Source of the DNA: CGIF01 sp031674855
GTDB lineage: Bacteria; Bacillota_I; Bacilli_A; Mycoplasmatales; CGIF01
DNA: 64,000 nucleotides
Assembly: GCA_031674855.1 (NCBI GenBank)
Contig: CP125275.1
Coordinates: 124,001 to 188,000, forward strand
Direction of reading: 5' to 3'
A program made the position numbers and the translations under genes. Below, in pieces: positions 1 to 10,306 of this stretch. A model generated the notes under the pieces. The model had not been told where the DNA came from. It was given only the letters and a program-made list of their open reading frames with translations, and did not search any database. How positions within the stretch are numbered: position 1 is the stretch's first letter; each line of letters opens with the position of its first letter.

Positions 1-197
1 AGAGATTTGGTGTCATGTAATTTAGTCCCGAACGAAAACGCTCTTATTGTTTACGAAAAAGATGCTTTATGAACATGGTTTGATGCAGAAATTAAAGAAG
101 AAGATGAAGAGAGTTTTCTTTTGGTGTTGAAATATTGTATAAAAGTTATGAAAAGATGCATTTTTCCTTTCCTCTTGCTGAATTAAATAAAAATTAA
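1..197 (+). pseudogene. C-terminal fragment of an unidentified protein, frameshifted
   Basis: The window opens inside an acidic reading frame containing WFDAEIKEEDEESF. Around position 115 the protein-like signal moves to another frame that ends with FPLAELNKN before TAA at 195-197. The original frame continues but turns into unlikely sequence. This points to a one-frame slip. No start is visible, so the fragment also runs off the left edge. Function not recognised. Confidence 0.35.
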
Positions 198-229
198 AAA
201 CACGAATATTTTTAGTGGAGAAGATTATC

Positions 230-808
230 TTATTTTTCTTTTTTTAATCAACTTATTACAATTATTATCAAAATAATTCCACTGCCAAAAACTAATGGGT
301 TTTTAATTTTTTCTCAATAAGATTTATCATCCGCATTATTTTCCGCTTTGTTTTGGAATTTTGATTCTTTTTTAGTAGTAAATTTTTGGATTTTCTGATT
401 TAATTGCTCTTCTTTTGCTTTGGCTTGTGATAATTAATTTTTTAAATCATTAATTTCTTGTTGAGAAATAGATTTCAAAACATTCAATTCTTGTTTTAAT
501 CTATTCAACTCACTAGAGTTATCACCTTTGGATTCTAATTCCTCAATCTTTCCTTCCAATTCCTTAATTTTGGTTTGCGAATTTAAGCAACTATCCTCTA
601 ATTGTGCTATTTTTTCTGCACTGGCTTCTAATAATTCCGCTAAATTATTTTTTTCTGCTTCTAATTCGGTTAAAATTTCACTTTTTTTCTGAATGGTTTT
701 TTGACAATTAGCTAAACTTTCATCACTCTTTCTTAAGAGAGATTGGTAATTTGCTATTTTTTGCTCTTGTTCGGAAAGAGAATTGTCTTTTTCTTCATAA
801 TGACTCAC
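230..808 (-). pseudogene. Coiled-coil, C-terminally membrane-anchored protein interrupted by an in-frame UAA
   Basis: The first 124 residues from a GTG start are an almost uninterrupted acidic coiled coil. A TAA lies at 434-436, but the same frame continues without a shift through a basic linker (LSQAKAKEEQLNQK) into a hydrophobic segment (LVFGSGIILIIIVISWL) and a KKEK tail, stopping at 230. The downstream part looks like the missing membrane anchor, so this is either a nonsense-mutated gene or a read-through product. The start overlaps the divergent zinc-ribbon gene by a few bases. Coiled coil plus C-terminal TM recurs in several element genes of this window. Function unknown. Confidence 0.5.
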
Positions 809-2287
809 TGTATCCGTTGTGGAAACGAAGATGCTTCTCTTCGCATCTATGAATCTGAAGTAATAAAACTTCGCCTATTTACCACTGTGATCCTTGTGCT
901 CGAAATGCTCATAGTTATTTTCGGCGTGAAGCTCGTGATCGCGAACGAGCTAGCGAAGCAACCAAAAAGCAAAAAGAACAAACTGAGCAAACCCGTAAAA
1001 ATCAAGAATACAAATTATCACACTGTCAACAATGTGGTAAAAAATCAAATCTTTATCACTATATTTTTGACAAAAGAACTAAAAAACTAAGTTCTTCCAC
1101 TAAAAACGCTACTGATGCTGATAATCAGATAGTTTTCTGTTCCGAATCACATTATAAAAGTTGATTAAAAACTAAGTTAAGCAAAATTTATCAAGACAGT
1201 CAGTCAAGTATTTCCGAACTGGAAAGAAATCAAGAAAGAATGGAGGAGTTAATTACTGAACGAGCCGAACTGCAAAGAAAATTGGTGAGGAATTAGCCCA
1301 GCAAAATCCAGTCATTATTTGTGCTAAATGTTCCCAAAATATAACTGGTCGCCATTGAACTAATAAAAATGATCACAACGCTTTTTGTTCCGAGAGTTGT
1401 TATGATAACTACTATACCGAAAATAAGTGTGATGATTGCGGTAAGAAAATTACTGGACAAAGTTTTTATGCTGATGTGACCAATCAAACCGGCACTCTTT
1501 GCCAATCTTGTTGTGAAAAGCAAATCTTAGGACAAAAAACCAATTCTTCTTCACTAACTAGCTATCTTGATTCCAATAACTCTCCCCCAATTTTAACTTT
1601 GAATTATCAAGACAGAATTTCGGCTCCGCCCCAACAAAGTCAGAACCAGCAAACTAACACCAAATGTTATAATTGTAAAAAGTCAATCAATCAAGGCGAT
1701 AATTCTTATTATTTACCCCAAGCTTCTGATAAAAAATGATGTGAACCTTGCGATCCGGAAGTAAGAGTTTTTTTGCAAGCCACCCAAGAAATTTTCCAAG
1801 GACAAAAAATAAATATTGAGCAATTAAATATCTCAATTGAAAATAAAACTGAATTACAAGTGCTCGCCAAACTCAAAAATGGGGAAGCAGTCAATATTGA
1901 TCAACTTAATCTTGATCCAGCAAGTAAGGCTGGTTTGCAAGAAATTCAAATTCAAATCGAACAAGGTAAAATCCCCACTAACAAAAAACCTAATCAGGGT
2001 TATAAATACAACAGTGTTTGTTGCGATTGTCACAAAGAATTTAGTCACATGCAGCTTCCTAATCAGTGTCAAGCTTGCCAAAGCAAAAAGTTAAAAATTT
2101 ATGATGCTCAAGGATTTTTACAACAAGTTATTACTAATATCAAATCTTTTTATCATAACAGTGGATTTTGAGCTGGGTTAGTGGCAATAATTGTCTCGGT
2201 AATTTTTATTTCTTATCAAACTATGCGCTGAAAAAAAGCTAAGAGAATAGGTAAAAAGTATAGTTGGTGAACTGATAAAATTTCTTA
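800..2287 (+). pseudogene. Multi zinc-ribbon protein with C-terminal TM, two frameshifts
   Basis: Joining three frames gives one protein of about 490 residues with repeated CxxC pairs (CIRCG, CQQCGKK, CAKCSQ, CDDCGKK, CYNCKK, CCDCHKE, CQACQSKK). It ends in a hydrophobic helix (AGLVAIIVSVIFISY) and a basic tail. Slips are needed near 870 and 1285, both in A-rich runs. The final segment after about 1285 is continuous if UGA is Trp. Cytoplasmic zinc ribbons on a C-terminal membrane anchor is an architecture seen again at 31.5, 55.7 and 60.9 kb. It is divergent from the preceding coiled-coil gene. Function unknown. Confidence 0.5.
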
Positions 2288-2300
2288 ATTAAGCATTATT

Positions 2301-4265
2301 TCACTCATTAATGAAATCTTGCACTATTTTAGCAAGATCAGAAGTGTTGCTACTATTTATTATTCTCACAAAGCTACTGACAATTTCATTTCTTCTATTG
2401 CTTTTGCTGACCACCGAATTATAATCACTGACACTGTTGACCCCGCTACTGCTGGAAGAAGAACTTCCTAATACACTAATCTGACTTTGCAGACTACTAA
2501 TTTGCGAACTTAGTTGACTAGTATAACTTTGATTGGAAGAAACACTAGAACTCAAGTCACTAAATCTACTCCTTAAACTTTCAATATCTTTATCAAGGGC
2601 AGTAATATTAGTGCGGAAGTTATTAATTTCAGTTCTTAAATTAGAAATTTCTTGAAAGTTAGCGACCATTTCACCCCGAATTTCACTTAGTTTGTCAGCA
2701 ATTCCTTGTCCGAGGTTCATGACTGATTTGCTGATTAGACTGGCAATAGCGGCGGTGTTTTCTTCCATCCGTGCCGCTTTCCCGAAATCATAACGCTGAA
2801 TTTGTTCGGCTGATTTTAAAGCGTCTAAGTTTTGTTTGGAATTGTATTGATGGAAAGTAAAGAGATAATGAAGAAGTCAGTTGCAAATTTCCTTGTCGTT
2901 TTCATCTTTAAAAGTTCCTAATTCCGCTTCTTTCTTTTTCCTTTTATTATCATCTAGATTTTGTCAGGATTGAATGATTTTATTAGCATGGGGAGCAAAT
3001 TTATCCTTAAACATGGCAAAACCAAACTTAGTGGACATTTTATACAATTCTTCCCGATAACGACTATTATTAAAGTCTCACGCTGGATCATTAGGTCAAT
3101 TAATCTTGGCTCAATCCCGACCATCCGAACCCCCAGCATCTCCATATTCTTTTAATAATTCCGGCGTTCAGGAAAAATTAAGTTTTTTACCTAAGCGACC
3201 CCGACGCACCAAAGCAGGATCTAAATTTTCATAATTATTAGTGGCGATCATGATACAACTATTAGGATCTTGGACATTATTTTTTAATCCTGCCATATCT
3301 TCGGTCGTGGATAGAAAATTTTTCCAGTCTTCGAGCAGATTATTTTTTTTGCCACCACCACCCGCCGTCATCACATTAACTCCTTGATCCGCCTCTTCCA
3401 CGAAAACTATGTAAGCTTTATCGGAATAAGCATCCCCAAAAGCTTCTTTTTTTAGTTCTTTGAGAATTGCAATTAATTTTTCATGACTTTCTAAACCTTT
3501 ATCATTTAATGCCTTTCCTGCTGTTTGTAAATGGAATCCATCAATTTGAAAGACAGGCGCTATTTTGCTTTCTTCCTTAGTTAACTGCTCTTCGCAATCT
3601 TTAATTAGTTCTTTTAATTCCTCAATTTCAGTCTTTAATTGTTCATTTTCCGAATCGTTGACTAATTGCTCTTGTTTGTTTATTAAATCTTGGTTATATT
3701 CGTTTAATCTTTTCTCGTTTTGCGATTGAAATTTATTCGCAATTTCAAAAACTAATTGTTTGGGAAATTCAGTCTTGCCAGTTCCCGCCATCCCATAAAG
3801 AATAGTATTACGACGAGTGAAATTGCCACTACTATCATCCCGATATTCATCTTTATGAGTGTAAACTTGACCATTATTAACTAAATCGTCAATATCTTCC
3901 AAAATAGCAGTAAAATGTTTCTTTATTTCTTCCGAATAAACTAATTCTCCTTTGCTTTGGGTCGGCAATCCTTTAATGCCTAAGGGCGGTTTCATTTTAG
4001 TTATATCCAGAATCTTTCCTTTGTCTCGTCAATTAGGACCAGCTAAACGATCTAATTCGGCTTCTTGCAACTTCCGTTCTCGCTCATCCTTTTCTTTCTG
4101 TTTTTGCTTGCGTTCTTCCAAACTCCCACTGTGTTCAATTTCTAGACGAGTTTGATTGATGCGATTATTTTGTCAAGTTAAGAAAGTTTGGAGTCCGAGA
4201 ATAGTTAGACCGAGCAGGACCGCTAAAGAAATTAACCAGCCGATAAATTTTTTAAAAAATAGCAT
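2301..4265 (-). CDS. Membrane-anchored AAA+ ATPase with C-terminal coiled coil
   Basis: Reading UGA as Trp gives a continuous 654-residue protein. Residues 1-30 are a TM helix (FIGWLISLAVLLGLTILGL), followed by a charged helix rich in K/E. A single AAA+ module follows, with Walker A GMAGTGKT, a Walker B that reads VFVEEADQ (Glu where Asp is usual), sensor-1 ATNN and arginine finger RRGRLG. After a Trp-rich domain comes a long Ser-rich coiled coil. The layout (TM, AAA+, coiled coil) is shared with the gene at 53373. Such proteins remodel protein complexes at the membrane; the substrate cannot be told. It lies tail to tail with the zinc-ribbon gene. Confidence 0.75.
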
Positions 4266-4284
4266 AAAAATTATTAAATAAAAA

Positions 4285-4566
4285 GTGATAAAAACATTAA
4301 AGGGCAAATTAGCCAAGAAGATTTGAGCTCGACAACCTACCAAGAAAATGATGTCTATTTACGAACTAGCCTGAGAAAGTCTAAGTTTGTTAGATTCAAT
4401 TACTAACTTGCAACAGTTAGAAAAAATTCCGGGCTTAAAACTCCATAATCTAGAAGGTGATCGAACTGGTCAAAAGTCTTTTTGAGTTGGTAAGACTAAA
4501 TTTCGAGTTTGTTTTTACTGACAAGACGGTCACGCTCATGAAGTAGAAATAGTCGATTATCATTAA
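4285..4566 (+). CDS. higB: HigB-family toxin (RelE/ParE superfamily mRNA interferase)
   Basis: 93 residues from a GTG start; ATG codons further in would remove the first conserved helix. The family signature is clear: LxNLEGDRTGQKSFWV, then RVCFYWQDGHAHEVEIVDYH at the C-terminus, matching the HigB pattern GDR...WRICF.W..GDA..VEI.DYH. HigB toxins cleave mRNA on translating ribosomes and are neutralised by HigA. A HigA gene follows 20 bases downstream, the toxin-first order normal for this family. Confidence 0.85.
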
Positions 4567-4586
4567 AATTAATTAAATTAATTATT

Positions 4587-4904
4587 ATGACCAATAAATT
4601 TCCACCAGTTCATCCAGGTCAAACTTTGGAGCGACAGTTCTTTCAACCGCTCAATTTATCAAAAGAACAATTATCACAAGATTTACACCTACCAACTTAT
4701 CAACTTCAAGATTTAGTTGAAGGTAAAGCCAAAATAACTCCTGAAATTGCTTATCGACTCAGTTGTTATTTTCAAATCGAACCGGAATTGTTTTTAAATC
4801 TGCAACAACGCTATGACTTAGAGTTGTGAAAGGATCGTCAAGAAACTCATATCAAACGCCAAGTTAAATCTTACCAAGAAAAATACTCTGCTTCGATTCA
4901 CTAA
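4587..4904 (+). CDS. higA: HigA-family antitoxin, XRE helix-turn-helix
   Basis: 105 residues beginning with the HigA hallmark PPVHPGQTLERQF, followed by an HTH (LSKEQLSQDLHLPTYQLQDL) and IAYRLSCYFQIEPELFLNLQ. The family binds its toxin and represses the operon promoter. It is co-transcribed with the toxin immediately upstream. A basic tail extends past a UGA-encoded Trp. No Shine-Dalgarno precedes the ATG. Confidence 0.88.
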
Positions 4905-4941
4905 TTTTTTTAAGGGAGAATCAGTTCAACTCCCAGTTAAT

Positions 4942-5847
4942 TTAGTCAAGTTTCTTGATCAAAAAGTGATAAACTACTCCGATAATTAATAATCCGCCTA
5001 GTAATAGCAAAACATTATTAGTAGATTCTTTGGGCAAGAGGCCAAAATATTTATCAGATTGCTTTTCTTCGGTTTCATCCTTTTCTTGCTTGTTTCAAGT
5101 AAAAAAAGAGGAATTTTCATCACCACGAAAAATATTCTTAACAATATCAGCTAATTCTTCCGATTTTTCTTGACTGTAAAGGGAATAAATCGGATCTTTT
5201 TGGATTTCTCTTTGTAAAGATTTAATCTCGTTATTTTTTTGGTTTAACAGTGAAAGTAATTTTTTTTTCTTGGCTGGATCTTTTTCTTCCTTTCATTCTT
5301 TGGCTAATTGAGTGGATTCGCTGTTTAATTTATCCAGTTTTTTTAATTTCTCTTGAAATCCTGCCAATTGCTGTCAAGTGGATTTGTTGATTTGATCCAT
5401 ATAATAGCCTAATTCCTTAGCTAAGCGTTTAAAAGTTTCTTTAAGTCGCTCACTGAAAGCATTTTGGGTGCCGTCCAAGCCGACACATTTGCCTAAAAAG
5501 AAACTTTCGCCATTATTTTGCTCGCATTTTTCCTTTAAGGATTGAAAAGAATTGAGGAGAATTTTTTTGGAATTATTGAATTCCGATTCGTTCTGAATTT
5601 TACTTAATTTAACTTGTTGTTTGACTAGCACATCAAACACGCGAAAATTTTGATTGATATCTCTTAATTCATCCGCCATTTTATGACGTCCCCCATAATT
5701 ACACTCTCCGCCCACAAAATAATTCCCTTTACAGTGTCCGCATTTAGCATGTCCTTCTTCTGCTTTACCATTTTCGGTTTCGGTGCCTTGACATTTGGGG
5801 TTTTTAACAATTAGACAAAAATCTTGAGCAGTGATTTCGTAAGACAT
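4942..5847 (-). CDS. N-terminal zinc-ribbon, C-terminal TM protein
   Basis: 301 residues. The N-terminus carries CQG...CGHCKG...GGECNYGG, a likely zinc site. The middle is helical and K/E rich (residues about 150-240), and the end has a hydrophobic anchor (NVLLLLGGLLIIGVVYHFLI) with a short basic tail. The ATG used (5845-5847) lies just after the stop of the upstream gene, so the two form an operon. The architecture is like other zinc/TM element proteins of the window. Function unknown. Confidence 0.6.
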
Positions 5848-5852
5848 AACGT

Positions 5853-6227
5853 TTATTGACTTTCGCCCCAAATAAAGGATTTGATTTTATTTCAGCATCA
5901 CACAAATCCCTTATAAGCAAAGTAAAAAGCGATACAACTAAATATCAAAATTCCTCACATCCAAGGAGATTTAAAGTTCATATCCAAATATCAGGGTTTA
6001 TTCTGTTCAATCATTTTAAAATAATCCTCGATTTCCTTGACTTTCTTTTTAGCTTCTTCTTCGCTTTTTTTTATTTGCAAGCGGGTGGCATGCGTATTTT
6101 TATCATTATCTTTAATCATTTGAGTTACTGCCGCCATTTGAGCAGGATCATTATTTTGTTGTGCTTCCTGTAATTCTTTAGCTAATTGAATACTTCTTTG
6201 ATCTTGTTTATCCAATTTCTGTTGCAA
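5853..6227 (-). CDS. Small coiled-coil protein with C-terminal TM
   Basis: 124 residues from a TTG start, because an in-frame stop lies just upstream and no ATG exists. Residues 1-75 are a charged coiled coil. Residues 90-118 are hydrophobic and Trp-rich (MWGILIFSCIAFYFAYKGF). The stop is five bases before the next leftward gene, so translation is probably coupled. Unrecognised family. Confidence 0.45.
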
Positions 6228-6229
6228 TA

Positions 6230-6756
6230 AATTAGTAGCTTATGAGCAATTAATTGCTAACTATTTTGCTACTAATAAACCTCCGCTGGGTAAAACGGAC
6301 AACCAAGAAGTCATTAGCGATGAAAATTACCAATTACTGGATAAAATTCTCACTGATTTTCAAGACAGTTTACCGGAAGAGGAAGAAAATGAGGAAAATA
6401 ATAACCCAAATACTCCGCCACAAGATGGAACGCCCTTATTTAGTCCCGCTGTAGCCAGTTTATCGACCCAAGCCCAAGAGATGGAAAAAAAAATAGCTCA
6501 GTTAATCTCATCCGCTAATCCCGCCAATACTAACGATCCAGCCGAATACATGAAAATCCTAAAAGGGATTTTACTAAAATCAACCGAAGGAAAAAAAATT
6601 TTGACAGATATTAAAGCCTGATTAACTGATTATCAGCAAATAACTTCTTTTATTAATGAAGATGAAAAAAATTTTTCTTTAAAAGACGTATTAACTAAAA
6701 ACCCGGATGATCCCCAAGAAAAACTTTCAGCAAAGTTTATTCATTTTTATTACTAA
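6230..6756 (+). pseudogene. 5'-truncated homologue of the element gene at 29 kb
   Basis: The frame has no start codon and begins at YEQLIANYF. It aligns with the inside of the product at 29007-29833, sharing NYQLLDKI and the motif PQDGTPLFS followed by a Gln/Glu-rich helix. The upstream part is lost at the junction with the divergent coiled-coil gene, and the C-terminal TM found in the 29 kb copy is also absent (it ends in AKFIHFYY). It is a remnant showing that the left element and the 26-42 kb element are related. Confidence 0.5.
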
Positions 6757-7360
6757 AAGCTTTTGTTTTTTTACTTGCTTTTTTCTCTTCTAGTATTTTT
6801 CCTAGGGTAGTTACTTTTTGAGCAACTTTTGCTTTATGTTTTCCTTGAAAAATCAATCAGTATTTTAACCGGCAACTTCAAAAGTTCATAACAGGGCGTA
6901 AGGAAAAAAAATTAGCTTTCATAAGGATTAGTTTGATTTTCTTTTAAAGATTTTGTTGTTATATGTCATCTTCGTTTATTGATAAACGTTGCTATGTTTA
7001 TAAAAAAGACCAAGAATTTTCTTCTCTTTTCTAAGAATTGCTAATAAAAATTTATTGGTCTTAGACTCTTTTAAGTAATTGTCAGTTACCATTTTGGTTG
7101 AATATTCAAAGAGCCAAGTAGGCTTACTAGGTAGGTAACTGACATTTTCCAACACCATTCACCTACTAGGCTTTTTCAATATTACAATGATATATTATAA
7201 TTTTATATTAATAAGAACCTTTTTAAGCAATTTAATTTCATTAATCGGTTTGAAAAATTTTGACTGTTTCTGAATTGTTAAGTAAACTAAAATTTTAATA
7301 AAGTAATTGATACAAAAATGAATCAACTTTCAATGATTTACAAAAATAATTATTAAGTAA
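6757..7360. other. Intergenic stretch, no convincing gene
   Basis: This AT-rich stretch separates the left element from the parA locus. The minus strand holds a 60-residue open frame (6976-7158) and a 50-residue basic frame ending in the upstream gene (6737-6889). Neither has recognisable motifs, so I do not call them genes. No tRNA, repeat array or clear terminator was seen. Confidence 0.4.
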
Positions 7361-7367
7361 TATAATT

Positions 7368-7400
7368 GTATTACAAATGTATTAAAGTATTATTATATAT
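7368..7400 (+). promoter_or_regulatory. GTATTA repeats upstream of parA
   Basis: Three GTATTA hexamers lie at 7368, 7379 and 7387, directly before the parA ATG. The inverse hexamer TAATAC occurs twice after the gene, at 8154 and 8165, 11 bases apart. Short repeats flanking a ParA gene commonly act as operator or centromere sites. This role is inferred. Confidence 0.35.
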
Positions 7401-8156
7401 ATGAAAACATTTGCAATAATAAACCAAAAAGGCGGAGTTGGTAAAAGCACTACTGATGTTAATCTGTCTTATGAATTAGCCAAAGAAAATAAAGTTTTAT
7501 CAATTGACTTAGATCCCCAAGCTCATAGTTGTAGTGTCTATCAATCAGAAACTCCCCAATTAACAATCAAAGATTTATTCACTAATCCTCGTCTAGATAT
7601 TAATTCAGTAATAATTTCCGCACAAGTCAAAGGTAACGTGATTCCCAATTTAGATATTATTGCTAGTGATATTCTTTTTGCTAAGGTGGCAGAACAGATC
7701 AACAACATCTATCGGGAAAAGATTTTAGCTAATCATCTAAAGAATCTCAAAGAAAAATACGATTATTGTGTCTTAGATTGTCCACCTAATCTAGGGATAA
7801 TCACTATCAATGCTCTTTTTGCTTGTGATTACTTTCTAATTCCCTTAACCGCTGACAAAGGAGCCTTGGATGGCATGGCTGATTTATTAACTACTGCCCA
7901 AGAAATTAAAGAAGAAAAAAATCTCAATTTCTTTATCTTGCGCAATAACATCGATATTAGAAATAAACAAACTAATGCTTATTTAGAGAATGAATTACAA
8001 TCTTATCAAGATAAATTACTATCCACCATCATTCATCGAGCTGAAATTATCAATCAAGCTCGGATTGTCAATGAGCCTTTGCAGATATTTAGTCCGCAAA
8101 GTAAATCAGTCGAAGAGTATCGAAAATTAGTTAAAGAAATCAACAACAAAATATAA
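7401..8156 (+). CDS. parA: ParA/Soj-type partition ATPase
   Basis: 251 residues with the deviant Walker A KGGVGKST at residues 10-17, DLDPQAHS (Walker A'), and VLDCPPNLG for Walker B. The length is normal for chromosomal or plasmid ParA without an N-terminal regulatory domain. It segregates DNA together with a centromere-binding partner, probably the small protein just downstream. No dnaA or other origin genes are nearby, so a plasmid or integrated-element origin is as likely as a chromosomal one. Confidence 0.93.
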   Translation: MKTFAIINQKGGVGKSTTDVNLSYELAKENKVLSIDLDPQAHSCSVYQSETPQLTIKDLFTNPRLDINSVIISAQVKGNVIPNLDIIASDILFAKVAEQINNIYREKILANHLKNLKEKYDYCVLDCPPNLGIITINALFACDYFLIPLTADKGALDGMADLLTTAQEIKEEKNLNFFILRNNIDIRNKQTNAYLENELQSYQDKLLSTIIHRAEIINQARIVNEPLQIFSPQSKSVEEYRKLVKEINNKI

Positions 8157-8176
8157 TACTAATATAATACTTTTGT

Positions 8177-8464
8177 ATGACAAATAAATTACAAAAAAAA
8201 GCCCAAAAGAGTAAATTGCAAGACCTAAAAATCATTAATAAAGAAACCAAAATTTTTCCCATCAACCACAAAACCAATTCCACAGTTCGTAGTTTTCGAC
8301 TTGATAATCAAAGTTGACAAGATTTGCAAAATACTTTGGAAAAGTTAAATTCTATCAGCCAACGAAAAATCAATACTAGTCGTCTAATTAAAGCTTTAAT
8401 TCAATTAGGCAAAAAAAGTAGTGAGAAAAAACTAATCAAAGCTCTCAAAGAATCAAGTGTTTAA
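8177..8464 (+). CDS. Small basic protein, probable ParB-like centromere binder
   Basis: 95 residues, 20 bases after parA and in the same operon. The C-terminal half (RKINTSRLIKALIQLGKK) resembles a ribbon-helix-helix core, preceded by a strand-like VRSFRLDNQS. Plasmid ParA genes are commonly followed by RHH proteins that bind the centromere and repress the operon. The function is inferred from position and fold pattern only. Confidence 0.5.
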
Positions 8465-8587
8465 AATGTTAAGATTATCAATAAACATTCGAAATGCGCC
8501 AATGTCTCACTGACAGGAAACTTAAAACGAACAAGTGCTTTGAATGTTCCCGAACAAAGTAAAAAATCGGCAACACCCCTTTTTCTT

Positions 8588-8610
8588 ATGCTCGGAGAGC
8601 ATTCTTTTTT
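8588..8610 (+). terminator. Intrinsic terminator after the parA operon
   Basis: A perfect 6-bp stem ATGCTC/GAGCAT with loop GGA is followed by TCTTTTTT. It lies about 125 bases after the parB-like stop. The sequence between (8465-8587) is not coding and has higher GC than its surroundings; it may be an untranslated or small RNA. Confidence 0.6.
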
Positions 8611-8734
8611 ATATAGTAATAAAAGCCCAATAAAAAAGCACTTATATATTCTATCTAAAAAACTATCTTGGGAATTAGAGACAGATTAGATAGAGATTAC
8701 TAAGAGAAAGATTGGAAAAATAAGTTATATAATC

Positions 8735-8890
8735 ATGGAAAAGAACCAAACAAAGCCAACAATAAACAATGCCAATTCCAAATTAGAAGGCAAAGCTTTC
8801 GGTTGTAGTGAAATATTTACTTTGGATAATCAAGGCAAAGTTCTCAAAAAAGAATGGAAGTGTGAGGAAATTAAAGATTGACAATGATAG
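8735..8890 (+). CDS. Small hypothetical protein upstream of the metalloprotease
   Basis: 51 residues (start MEKNQTKPTINN) with two Cys, read through a UGA Trp at the end. Its stop overlaps the start of the metalloprotease gene (ATG at 8884), which suggests translational coupling. Family not recognised. Confidence 0.4.
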
Positions 8891-9381
8891 TAGATCGTTT
8901 TTTTGAATATTTAATCAATAAACTTTATTGGGAATACCGAAAAACAAAAAACTTATCTTTTGGCAGTTTAGATAATGAACCAGTTATCCGTTTTGGTGGT
9001 TTTGATTTGGAAAAACCTTACTGAAATCAAGAAAAAAATATTGAGGTAAGAAGAGGTTGACATACTCGCGAACCTTTACTAAAAATGGGAAGCATCCCAG
9101 TTTATACTCGTACTATCTATTTAAATGAACTCTTTTTACACCGACAAATGGGTTTACAAACCTTTTATGAAAGTCAAGAGGAATTTAACAACTATTTCAA
9201 TTTTGAAAGTTTAATTGAGGTAATCAGTCATGAATTAGCCCATGCTATCTTAACTGATACTCAGCCTCACACCCAAGAAATCAATGGCGGTCATGGTAAA
9301 GAACATGATAAAACCACCGAGGAACTACGACAATTATTAATCAGTTTTTCGGAATACGAGGAATTAAAAAATCATTGATAG
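8884..9381 (+). CDS. HExxH zinc metalloprotease-like protein
   Basis: 165 residues with a SHELAHAILTD motif near residue 115, giving the zinc ligands and catalytic Glu of HExxH. Further His/Asp-rich sequence (GGHGKEHDKTTEELR) follows about 25 residues on and can supply the third ligand. The size and motif fit small SprT- or phage-type zincins. Two internal UGA Trp codons. No signal peptide, so it is probably cytoplasmic. Substrate unknown. Confidence 0.6.
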
Positions 9382-9713
9382 GTTTATTGCTAATATTTTT
9401 TTTAGCTTTAAGAAATTAATAAACAAAACCCATACATTCTTCATTATTCTCACTTTTTCTTCTTTATCAACTTTGCTTAAATAACCCAAACAATCCCCAT
9501 TCTTTTTAAAACTTTATTAATATAAAACACAAATAAAAAACTCCTCATGGTGGTTAGCAAAAGGGTTTTTAAAAAACAAAAATTAAGGCGACGGTGGTCG
9601 CACAAATTATTCTCAACTTTTAAAAAATAAACAGAAAAATGCTTAACTGCTAGGCTTAATTAGTAGTGTTTAAAAACAAAATAACAGAAATTTATTAATA
9701 AAATTTAGAAACT
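9382..9713. other. Intergenic stretch, nothing recognised
   Basis: AT-rich sequence without an open frame above noise. It probably carries the promoter of the toxin gene. No clear hairpin with a T-run was found. Confidence 0.35.
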
Positions 9714-10283
9714 ATGCCATTTTTTATATTTGCCCCAGTTTTAATAGCTGTGGAAGTTTTAGAGGTCGTTCAAGCAGCAGTAGTAGTAGGTGCTGCGGTT
9801 GTTGGAGCGAGAGCAGCCGTGCAAACAACTAATGCTGTTTTAGAAACAACAGGTAATTTAATCACTGATTTAACAACAACTACCAGTAGTTCTAGCTCAG
9901 CAACTACTTGCTTTGAACAAAAGACTATTTATGATTGATGATGTAATGGGTTAGAATCATATGAGAGAGAAATTTTGTTAGAAAATGGATATAGCGATAG
10001 AAGTGGTTGTTTTAGTTTGGAAGAGTTAAAGATTAGGGTTGAAAGATTATTTGCTGATAAAGCACCTGGTAAACCTACTGAAAAAGATGGTTATGTGCCA
10101 GATAGACAGAAAGGAGAAAAGCTTGTAAAAAACCCTAATGGAAAAGGAAAGGGTTGATTAGATAAGAAGGGTAATGTTTGAGTACCAAATGATAAAGGAC
10201 ACGGAGGACCTAATTGAGAAGTTCAAGCACCTAATGGCGACCACTGACACGTTTATCCAGATGGAAAGGTAAGAACTCATTAA
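9714..10283 (+). CDS. Polymorphic toxin, type-37-like C-terminal domain
   Basis: 189 residues. The first 60 are hydrophobic and Ala/Val-rich (about residues 5-45), suiting a membrane-interacting or secretion segment. A linker with Cys follows. The C-terminal 75 residues carry GKGWLDKKGNVWVPNDKG, HGGPNWEVQAPNGDHWHVYP and a final DGKVR, a pattern I recall from the polymorphic toxin type 37 domain. Such domains are swapped between bacterial contact-dependent or secreted toxins. The gene is followed 23 bases later by a small gene fitting an immunity protein. Target and activity are not shown by the sequence. Confidence 0.65.
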
Positions 10284-10306
10284 AATTATGTTAATAATTA
10301 TTAAAA

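Noticed and set aside
6976..7158. 60-residue minus-strand frame as a gene
   Set aside because: No motif, no homologue in the window and short; kept only as a remark in the intergenic entry.
7401..8464. parA locus as chromosomal replication origin
   Set aside because: No dnaA, dnaN or DnaA-box cluster nearby; a plasmid/element partition locus fits equally well.
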